Assembly: GCF_036687315.1 (NCBI RefSeq)
Contig: NZ_CP144683.1
Location: forward strand, 3,294,001-3,358,000
Source: Sphingopyxis sp. TUF1
Lineage (GTDB): Bacteria > Pseudomonadota > Alphaproteobacteria > Sphingomonadales > Sphingomonadaceae
Direction: 5' to 3'
Length of the DNA: 64,000 nucleotides
The position numbers were made by a program, and so were the translations under genes. The stretch's first letter is position 1. Each line of letters begins with the position of its first letter. Below are positions 58,397 to 64,000 of this stretch, in pieces. The notes beneath the pieces were generated by a model. The model saw only the letters and a list, made by a program, of their open reading frames with translations, was not told the DNA's origin and did not search any database.

Positions 58397-58835
58397 CGTC
58401 AAGCTGACGATCGCGGGCCGCCCCTATGACGTGCATTGCGCCGACGGCGAGGAACCGCAGCTGATCCACCTGGCATCGGTCGTCGATGAAAAGGTGCGGT
58501 CGATGCCCGGCGGGACCGAGGTTCGCCAACTGCTGTTCGCCGCGCTGATGCTCGCCGACGAGGCGCAGGAAGCGCGCGGCAAGGCTGAAAAGGCCGAGCC
58601 GCAGTCGGACTCGCTCCGCGCAGCGGTTGCGCTCGCCGAAAGCCGCGAAGCGGCGGCACGCGACGAACTCAAGGCCGCGATCGCACGCGAACAGGCGGCA
58701 CTTAAGGAGCTTCAGTCCGCGCGCGACGCTGCGAGCACCGCCCCTGCGGCGGCCAACCCCTCGCACAGCCGTGCGCTGCTGCAAATCGCCGACCGGATCG
58801 AAACACTCGCGACGAAGGTCGAGCAACTCCCTTGA
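58389..58835 (+). CDS. zapA: cell division protein ZapA
   Basis: FtsZ-associated protein that bundles protofilaments in the Z-ring. The 148 residues begin with the ZapA fold (DVKLTIAGRPYDVHCADGEE, LASVVDEKVRSMPGGTEVRQ, LLFAALMLADEAQEARG) and continue as a long Ala/Glu-rich coiled coil (AVALAESREAAARDELKAAI). This is longer than E. coli ZapA (about 109 residues). It is followed by 6S RNA and the formyltetrahydrofolate cyclo-ligase gene, the standard proteobacterial order zapA-ssrS-fau. Confidence 0.92.
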   Translation: MADVKLTIAGRPYDVHCADGEEPQLIHLASVVDEKVRSMPGGTEVRQLLFAALMLADEAQEARGKAEKAEPQSDSLRAAVALAESREAAARDELKAAIAREQAALKELQSARDAASTAPAAANPSHSRALLQIADRIETLATKVEQLP

Positions 58836-58894
58836 GCAAAGCCGCGCGCGCTCCTACATAGGGGGTGGCGGGCACTGCCCGGCACGAGCTTTTG

Positions 58895-59045
58895 CGAAAA
58901 TCCCTGAGGCGATACATCATCCTAGGGAGCTGTCCCTGCCCGGACCTTGGTCCGACGTACATGGTTCCCACCTGACGTTACTGGCGTCAGAGGAGTTTCC
59001 AGCAAACGACCTCGGCGGTCCCGCCAACCGATTGAGCCAGTCCGG
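58895..59045 (+). ncRNA. ssrS: 6S RNA (ssrS)
   Basis: The 233-base gap between zapA and fau is the conserved place of 6S RNA, which mimics an open promoter and holds RNA polymerase in stationary phase. The DNA has the expected look: CTGAGG (58904-58909) can pair with CCTCGG (59010-59015) to close an outer stem, with a long partly unpaired interior and hairpins such as CGGACC-TT-GGTCCG and TGACG-TTACTGG-CGTCA inside. The ends are approximate; they were set from the paired segments and not from a covariance model. Confidence 0.75.
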
Positions 59046-59068
59046 ATCCCAGTTTTAAGGGAAAGGCG

Positions 59069-59662
59069 ATGACCGACTTGTCCGCCGATCTGGCCCAGCA
59101 AAAGCAGAAACTGCGCGAACGGCTGCGCTTCCGGCGGCGGCATTTCGCCGCCAACCTCGACGGGATGGCACAGTTCGCCGCTTTTCGGGCGCTGCCCGCA
59201 CCGCTGGTCGAGCGCCTGGCCGACCATGCCGTCGTTGGCGCCTATGTCGCGCTTGGCGACGAGCCCGATGTGCTGCCGATGTTCGCCGATCTGGCCGCGG
59301 CGGGCGCGCTGGCGTTGCCGCATCACGCGGGCCGCGTCGCCGAAATGGATTTTCGCCGCTGGCGACCGGGCGAATCGCTCGTGAAAGGACCATGGGGGAC
59401 GCAGCAACCGGACGGCGCCGCTCCTCCGGCACAGCCGCATGTCATTTTCTGCCCGCTTGTGGTGTTTGACCGGCAGGGCGGCCGTCTCGGTCAGGGTGGC
59501 GGCCATTATGATCGCTATTTCGCCGCGCATCCCGCTGCCCTGCGAATCGGGATCGGCTGGTCGGTGCAGGAAATCGACGAGTGTCCGCGCGAATCGACCG
59601 ACATCGCGCTCGACGCGATCCTCACCGAACAAGAATTGATCCTTTGCGGAGACCGCCTGTGA
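59069..59662 (+). CDS. fau: 5-formyltetrahydrofolate cyclo-ligase
   Basis: ATP-dependent conversion of 5-formyl- to 5,10-methenyltetrahydrofolate. The 197 residues carry KLRERLRFRRRHF at the start (phosphate/ATP helix), VGAYVALGDEPDVLP, and the diagnostic LVVFDRQGGRLGQGGGHYDRYF (GGGxYDR, with His replacing the usual Phe/Tyr) and IGIGWSVQ. The start ATG 59069 has GGGAA upstream. It overlaps the next gene by four bases (GTGA). Confidence 0.94.
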   Translation: MTDLSADLAQQKQKLRERLRFRRRHFAANLDGMAQFAAFRALPAPLVERLADHAVVGAYVALGDEPDVLPMFADLAAAGALALPHHAGRVAEMDFRRWRPGESLVKGPWGTQQPDGAAPPAQPHVIFCPLVVFDRQGGRLGQGGGHYDRYFAAHPAALRIGIGWSVQEIDECPRESTDIALDAILTEQELILCGDRL

Positions 59663-59889
59663 ACGACCAGCCTTCCAATCCTCAGCCCAGCTGGCGCAAG
59701 CCCGCGGGGATGTTCCTGATCCTGGCGCTTATCGTCGGCTGGACCGCCATCATCGTCAGCCTGTCGCCGTGGGTCGGCGATTGGCCGGCGCTGGTGCAGG
59801 CGATCTTCTATCTCGTCGCAGGAATTATCTGGATTGCGCCGCTGAAGCCGCTGCTGCGCTGGATGGAACTGGGGACTTGGCGCCGCTAA
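59659..59889 (+). CDS. DUF2842 family small membrane protein
   Basis: A 76-residue protein with two membrane spans (GMFLILALIVGWTAIIVSL and LVQAIFYLVAGIIWIAPLKP) and the ending PLLRWMELGTWRR, which fits the alphaproteobacterial DUF2842 family of unknown function. The GTG start overlaps the fau stop (GTGA), so the two are coupled. Confidence 0.86.
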   Translation: MNDQPSNPQPSWRKPAGMFLILALIVGWTAIIVSLSPWVGDWPALVQAIFYLVAGIIWIAPLKPLLRWMELGTWRR

Positions 59890-59900
59890 GGAGCGGCGCC
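59879..59900 (+). terminator. GC-rich hairpin at the end of the fau-DUF2842 unit
   Basis: GGCGCCGCT-AAGG-AGCGGCGCC is a perfect 9-bp stem with a 4-base loop that overlaps the DUF2842 stop codon (TAA in the loop). There is no T-run after it, so it may act as a rho-assisted stop or 3'-end stabiliser for the zapA-ssrS-fau region. Confidence 0.5.
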
Positions 59901-59969
59901 AATCCAGACTATTCCGATGAGGGAATGGTCCCAAGCTGCGGTGGCCATTCCGTCCCGAAAGACAGGAAA

Positions 59970-60046
59970 TGGCGCGAGTGACGGGGCTCGAACCCGCGAC
60001 CTCCGGCGTGACAGGCCGGCACTCTAACCAACTGAGCTACACCCGC
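59970..60046 (-). tRNA. tRNA-Asp (GTC)
   Basis: A 77-base cloverleaf on the minus strand: acceptor GCGGGTG/CACTCGC with discriminator G and encoded CCA, D-arm GCTC-AGTTGGTTA-GAGT, anticodon stem CCGGC/GCCGG with loop CTGTCAC (anticodon GTC), T-arm GCGGG TTCGAGC CCCGT. Confidence 0.97.
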
Positions 60047-60089
60047 GTGTGCTTGGGAGCCGCGCCAATATTGTGCGCGCTCCGGCCTG

Positions 60090-61289
60090 TCAACCGTCGC
60101 GTTCCTCCTGCGCACGATTTAATCGATCGCGCACCTCGTCGGTCGTCGTCAGCGTGCCGTGTTCGAACAGGAAACCGGCCAGATCGGGCGTTCCGGTCGA
60201 AGCAAGCACGGTCTGGAGGATCAGCAGCAAGGGCACCGCGAGCAGCGCGCCGGGCGTGCCCCACACCCATCCCCAAAAGCTTAAGGAGACGAGGATCAGC
60301 AACGGATTGATGGTCAGCCGCTTGCCGAGCACCAGCGGCGTGATCAGATTCGCCTCGACCAGATGTACGCCGGTAAAGATCAGCGCGGGGAGCAGCGCAA
60401 AGCCGACCGCGTCAAAGGTCATCAGGCCGCCAAGGCCCAGCAGCACCGCGGCGACGATCGGCCCCAGATAGGGCACGAAATTGCAGATGCTGACGATCCC
60501 GCCCCACATGAAAGGCGACGGCATCCCGAGCGCCCACAGCAACAGCGCGACGATCAGGCCAAGCACCGCGTTGATCATCGTGATCGTCGCCAGATAATCC
60601 GCCGTAGCATCGACGACATTCTGGATCACCCGCGCGGTCTGCATCGCCCCGTCGAAGCTCCCGCGGCGGCGAATCGTGCCGCGCCGCAGCCGCGTCCAGC
60701 CTGCGAGGAAGAAAAAGATCACGAGGACCGCAAAGAACAGCTGGATTGCCGCCGCGGGCGCCGAGGAGATGAAATAATCGACGACGGATGTGGGCGCGGT
60801 CGCCGCCACCGCCTGCGCGGTCGCCTCGGTGCCGGTCGCCACGGACATCAAGGTACGGTCGACGAATCGCTGGAGCGTCGAATAAAAATCGATCAGCGGC
60901 GCGAGATTGCTCTGGATGCGCGGAATCGATTCGGGAAGCCGCGCGAACCAGCCGGTCGCCGGCACGACGATGATCGCCAGCGCGGCGTTGATAATCGCAA
61001 GGAAGGCGGCAAGCGACAGAAAGGCGGCGAGCCCCGACGGCACGCCACGCCGCTCAAGCCATTCGAGCAGCGGCACGAGCGCGATCGCGATGACGATCGC
61101 TGCGGTAAGCGGCAGAAAAAACTCCGCGCCCGCCTGCAAAGCAAAGGGCAAACCGAGGCAGAAGCTGGCGCCGAGGATCAGCGCGAGCGCGGCGAGAAGC
61201 CGGTCGCGGCGAAAATCGTCGATCTCGATCTGGTGCAGCGGATTGACGCGCGGCGGCCGCACATCCTTGCTGCCCCTGTCGTCCGCCAC
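60090..61289 (-). CDS. AI-2E family transporter/permease (YdiK/PerM-like)
   Basis: Membrane protein of 399 residues of the AI-2E (TqsA/PerM/YdiK) family, with about eight spans (LLAALALILGASFCLGLPFA, FFLPLTAAIVIAIALVPLLE, LAAFLSLAAFLAIINAALAI and several at the C-terminal end) and the hallmark GMPSPFMWGGIVSICNFVPYLGPIVAAV in pieces (FVPYLGPIVAA) and KRLTINPLLILVSLSFWG. Family members export autoinducer-2 or exchange ions; the substrate here is unknown. It is separated from the E2 gene by 172 bases without recognisable features. Confidence 0.9.
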   Translation of the reverse strand: MADDRGSKDVRPPRVNPLHQIEIDDFRRDRLLAALALILGASFCLGLPFALQAGAEFFLPLTAAIVIAIALVPLLEWLERRGVPSGLAAFLSLAAFLAIINAALAIIVVPATGWFARLPESIPRIQSNLAPLIDFYSTLQRFVDRTLMSVATGTEATAQAVAATAPTSVVDYFISSAPAAAIQLFFAVLVIFFFLAGWTRLRRGTIRRRGSFDGAMQTARVIQNVVDATADYLATITMINAVLGLIVALLLWALGMPSPFMWGGIVSICNFVPYLGPIVAAVLLGLGGLMTFDAVGFALLPALIFTGVHLVEANLITPLVLGKRLTINPLLILVSLSFWGWVWGTPGALLAVPLLLILQTVLASTGTPDLAGFLFEHGTLTTTDEVRDRLNRAQEERDG

Positions 61290-61461
61290 CCGGGTCTCCC
61301 TTGTTAACCGCGTCTTCTTACGCGCGCTTCACGCGTCGCGCCAGTCGTCGCGTCGTGCGGCAAACCCGGGCAGAGCCTGTCGATCTGATGCAGACCTTTT
61401 CGTCCACGTTCGCACGCGCGACGCTGCTTCGTCGCTTAGCTCCTCGGAATGAGGAGCGTCA

Positions 61462-62772
61462 TCAATCCGCAAACAACAACACCGGCGTCTCGATCAGCTT
61501 CTTCAGCGCCTGGACATAGCTCGCGGCGTCCCAGCCATCGACGACGCGGTGGTCGCAGCTGATCGACAGGTTCATCAGCTTGGCGCGGCGGATGTCGTCG
61601 CCGTCAAATACAGGCCGCTCGACGATCTTGTTCGGACCGATGATCGCAACTTCAGGCCGGTTGATGACCGGCGTCGTCGCGATGCCGCCGAGCGGACCCA
61701 ATGATGTGACGGTCAGCGTGCCGCCTGTCAGTTCTTCGACCTTGGCCTTGCCGGTGCGGGCAGCTTCGGCGAGGCGCGTGATCTCGCTCGCGAGCTGCCA
61801 GACATTCTTGTCCTGCGCGTCGCGGATGACGGGGACCATCAGCCCGGCGTCGGTCTGCGTCGCCATGCCCAGATGCACCGCGCCGTGCCGCGTCACCACG
61901 CCCGCTTCGTCGTCATAGCGCGCGTTGATCATCGGAAACTGCGGGATGGTCCGGCAGATCGCGACGATCAGGAAGGGCAGCATGGTGAGCTTTGGACGGC
62001 CGCCGCGATTGGCGTTCAGATCGGCGCGCATCTCTTCGAGCGCGGTAACATCCATTTCGTCGACATAGGTGAAGTGGGGAATCGCGCGCTTTGCTGCGGC
62101 CATATTCTCCGCAATCTTTCGGCGCATCCCGATGACCTTGACGGGCTCATCGGCGCGCGCGCGGCTGGCACCGGGGGCGTGATAGCCCTGCCCGCCGCTG
62201 TAGCGAAGGAAGGCGTCGAGGTCCGAATGGCGGATGCGGTCTCCGTCGGTCTGGACTTGGCTGAGATCGACACCCAGATCCTTCGCGCGCGCGCGGACGG
62301 CGGGCGATGCCAGAACCGGCTTCCCAGGCGCCGTTTGCCCTGAGCTTGTTGAAGGGCTGTTCTTCTCTTCCGAAGGCAAGGACGGCGCTTCGACAAGCTC
62401 AGCACGAGCGGGTTCAGGGGTTGGCGCAACCCCCGCATCCGACACTTCCTCGGCTCCCGGCGTCTCGGCGACAATCTCTTCCTCGACCGGGGTATCGGCG
62501 GGCGGCGCATCGACTTCGCCGTCGCCATCCGCATCGGTCTCGATCACTGCGAGCGTCGATCCGATCGGGATCAGATCGCCGACCTCGCCTGCCAGTTCAA
62601 TGACGACGCCCGAGACGGGCGATTCCATCTCGACGGTCGCCTTGTCGGTCATCATGTCGGCGAGCTGCGCGTCTTCCTCGACGCGCTCGCCGACCTTGAC
62701 ATGCCAGGCGACAATCTCGGCCTCGGCGATGCCTTCGCCAATGTCGGGCAGACGGAATGAATAACGGGCCAT
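61462..62772 (-). CDS. bkdB: 2-oxoacid dehydrogenase E2 (lipoamide acyltransferase), branched-chain type
   Basis: Acyltransferase core of a 2-oxoacid dehydrogenase complex, most likely the branched-chain one given the adjacent E1alpha/E1beta layout. The 436 residues show one lipoyl domain (about 1-80; MMTDKATVEMESPVSG with the lipoylated Lys), a linker of about 75 residues, the E1/E3-binding domain (VLASPAVRARAKDLGVDLSQV) and the catalytic domain (ISCDHRVVDGWDAASYVQAL with His and Asp). The linker contains a translated palindromic repeat (see separate entry). It lies four bases after the E1beta gene. Confidence 0.93.
   Translation of the reverse strand: MARYSFRLPDIGEGIAEAEIVAWHVKVGERVEEDAQLADMMTDKATVEMESPVSGVVIELAGEVGDLIPIGSTLAVIETDADGDGEVDAPPADTPVEEEIVAETPGAEEVSDAGVAPTPEPARAELVEAPSLPSEEKNSPSTSSGQTAPGKPVLASPAVRARAKDLGVDLSQVQTDGDRIRHSDLDAFLRYSGGQGYHAPGASRARADEPVKVIGMRRKIAENMAAAKRAIPHFTYVDEMDVTALEEMRADLNANRGGRPKLTMLPFLIVAICRTIPQFPMINARYDDEAGVVTRHGAVHLGMATQTDAGLMVPVIRDAQDKNVWQLASEITRLAEAARTGKAKVEELTGGTLTVTSLGPLGGIATTPVINRPEVAIIGPNKIVERPVFDGDDIRRAKLMNLSISCDHRVVDGWDAASYVQALKKLIETPVLLFAD
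62341..62401. repeat. palindromic repeat inserted in frame in the E2 linker
   Basis: TGAGCTTGTTGAAG (62341-62354) and CTTCGACAAGCTCA (62388-62401) are inverted copies with one mismatch in 14. This is the CTTCGACAAGCTCA-type repeat common in sphingomonads. Here it lies inside the E2 coding region and is read as RAELVEAPSLPSEEKNSPST and then SSGQTA in the flexible linker, without breaking the frame. Confidence 0.85.
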
Positions 62773-62776
62773 GGCG

Positions 62777-63802
62777 TCAGTCCTTCAAAATCTTGGAGAG
62801 CGCGGTCGCGATGCGCACCGGGCCGGGGAAATAGGCCCATTCAAGGCTGTGCGGATAAGGCGTGTCGAAGCCGGTGACGCGTTCGACCGGCGCCTCAAGA
62901 TGATAGAAGCAGCGTTCCTGGACGAGCGCCGCGAGTTCGGCGCCAAAGCCCGACGTGCGCGTCGCTTCGTGGATGATCAGGCAGCGGCCGGTCTTCTTCA
63001 CCGACGTTTCGATCGCGTCGATGTCGAGCGGCAGCAAGGTGCGCAAGTCGATGATTTCGGCATCGACGCCCATTTCCTCGACGATCGTCTTGGTCACATG
63101 CACCATCGTGCCATAGGCCAGGATCGTCAGCGCCTCGCCTTCGCGCACCGTTGCGGCCTTGCCCAGGTCGATACGGTAATAGCCCTCGGGGACCGCGCTC
63201 GCATCATGTTTCGACCAGGGCTCGACCGGACGGTCGTAATAGCCGCTGAACGGGCCGTTGTAGATGCGCTTGGGCTCGAGGAACACGACGGGGTCATTGT
63301 CCTCGATTGCTGCGATCAGCAGACCCTTGGCGTCATAAGGGTTCGACGGGATCACCGTCTTCACGCCGCAGATATGCGTCATGATGCTTTCGGGTGACTG
63401 GCTGTGCGTCTGGCCGCCGAAAATCCCACCGCCAAACGGCGTCCGCACCGTCATCGGGCAGATAAAATCGTTCGCGGAGCGATAGCGGAGCCGCGCGGCC
63501 TCGCTCACCAATTGGTCGAGCCCGGGATAAATATAGTCCGCAAACTGAATTTCGGGGACCGGACGCAGACCATAGGCGCCCATGCCCACCGCGACTCCGA
63601 TGATACCGCATTCGTTGATCGGCGTGTCGAACACGCGCGTCTTGCCATGCTTTTTCTGCAGCCCCGCGGTCGCGCGGAACACGCCGCCGAAAAAGCCGAC
63701 ATCCTCGCCCATCACGACCGTGGCCGGGTCGCGTTCGAGCATGACGTCCATGGCGCTGTTGATCGCCTCGATCATGTTCATCACTTTGGTGTCTTCCGCC
63801 AT
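62777..63802 (-). CDS. bkdA2: 2-oxoacid dehydrogenase E1 component, beta subunit
   Basis: Beta subunit of the thiamine-diphosphate E1 enzyme, 341 residues: MNMIEAINSAMDVMLERDP, VVMGEDVGFFGGVFRATAGL, RVFDTPINECGIIGVAVGMG, EIQFADYIYPGLDQL and the IDLRTLLPLDIDAI and HEATRTSGFGAELAA region. The style is that of branched-chain 2-oxoacid dehydrogenase E1beta. The start ATG 63802 shares its A and T with the E1alpha stop (TAATG). The genes are ordered E1alpha-E1beta-E2 on the minus strand. Confidence 0.95.
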   Translation of the reverse strand: MAEDTKVMNMIEAINSAMDVMLERDPATVVMGEDVGFFGGVFRATAGLQKKHGKTRVFDTPINECGIIGVAVGMGAYGLRPVPEIQFADYIYPGLDQLVSEAARLRYRSANDFICPMTVRTPFGGGIFGGQTHSQSPESIMTHICGVKTVIPSNPYDAKGLLIAAIEDNDPVVFLEPKRIYNGPFSGYYDRPVEPWSKHDASAVPEGYYRIDLGKAATVREGEALTILAYGTMVHVTKTIVEEMGVDAEIIDLRTLLPLDIDAIETSVKKTGRCLIIHEATRTSGFGAELAALVQERCFYHLEAPVERVTGFDTPYPHSLEWAYFPGPVRIATALSKILKD

Positions 63803-64000
63803 TATTCGGGCTTCCAATCGGGGCCGAATTTGGCCTCTTGCTCGGCGAGCATCTGCGCGCATTGTTCCTTGAGGTGCCAGGGCATTTCCTCGAACACATC
63901 CTCGAACATCGTTTCGAACGGCTGGTGCATCCCGTGGCCGAGGATGCCGAGCTTTTCCGACTGTTTCTGCGTCGTCTTGACCAGTTCGTCGAGTTCCTTC
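63802..64000 (-). CDS. bkdA1: 2-oxoacid dehydrogenase E1 component, alpha subunit (C-terminal end only)
   Basis: Only the last 65 residues are in the window; the N-terminal part lies beyond base 64000. The visible end (KELDELVKTTQKQSEKLGIL, MHQPFETMFEDVFEEMPWHL, ending GPDWKPE) matches the C-terminal helices of branched-chain E1alpha, in which the last helices pack against E1beta. Its stop overlaps the E1beta start (TAATG), showing coupled translation. Confidence 0.88.
   Translation of the reverse strand, partial: KELDELVKTTQKQSEKLGILGHGMHQPFETMFEDVFEEMPWHLKEQCAQMLAEQEAKFGPDWKPE

Noticed and set aside
61290..61461. Possible small gene between the AI-2E transporter and E2 genes
   Set aside because: Only short frames without start signals or plausible composition; no feature is called.

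Overview
The window is GC-rich, almost fully coding chromosomal DNA from an alphaproteobacterium of the order Sphingomonadales; Sphingopyxis or a close relative is my guess from gene order and protein style. Supporting points are the dusB-ntrB-ntrC-ntrY-ntrX-hfq-hflX order, a duplicated-domain Hfq, the IspD-IspF fusion, the DUF1467-RNase J-CoaX-BirA-nuo order, a small coiled-coil gene fused by overlap to zapA followed by 6S RNA and the formyltetrahydrofolate cyclo-ligase, and lineage-style palindromic repeats. I see no transposase, integrase, phage gene or CRISPR array, and no gene-free stretch over 300 bases.

Layout. 1-8.9 kb (minus): nitrogen two-component cluster from dusB through NtrBC and NtrYX to hfq and the truncated hflX. 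9-17.7 kb: isoprenoid IspDF, PncC, a phosphoesterase, RatA-type protein, lipoate synthase, carbonic anhydrase, a thioesterase, EttA, an M28 peptidase and an Ala-rich lipoprotein. 17.8-18.1 kb: tRNA-Pro and tRNA-Ile2. 18.1-25.8 kb: a NodB-like deacetylase, a divergent sensor kinase, an Lrp regulator, a secreted TPR protein, an Hpt-like protein without its histidine, and a large membrane coiled-coil protein. 25.9-29.3 kb (minus): DUF1467, RNase J, CoaX, BirA. 29.3-46 kb (minus): complete 14-subunit complex I operon nuoA-N, into which five non-nuo ORFs and a palindromic repeat are intercalated. 46-51.7 kb: YbjN-like protein, inositol monophosphatase, EF-P, an OPT transporter, ThiE and a lipoprotein. 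51.7-58 kb (minus): tkt-gap-pgk-(2OG oxygenase-like)-fba-(methyltransferase), central carbon metabolism. 58.2-60 kb: ZauP-like/ZapA pair, 6S RNA, fau, DUF2842, tRNA-Asp. 60-64 kb (minus): AI-2E family permease and the E1alpha (truncated)-E1beta-E2 genes of a branched-chain 2-oxoacid dehydrogenase.

The most unusual region is the nuo operon. Between nuoD/E, nuoE/F, nuoF/G, nuoG/H and nuoH/I sit five extra ORFs, one of them only 46 codons with a single predicted membrane span. All but one of their ten junctions are stop/start overlaps (ATGA, GTGA or TGATG), so they are translationally coupled to complex I subunits. Some look more AT-rich than the surrounding nuo genes. They are either lineage-specific accessory subunits or assembly factors, or genes that repeatedly landed exactly at operon joints. 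Other points of interest are a two-Sm-domain Hfq, an NtrX without the GAFTGA loop, likely CTG starts of hflX and birA on preceding stop codons, and a palindromic repeat translated in frame inside the E2 linker.
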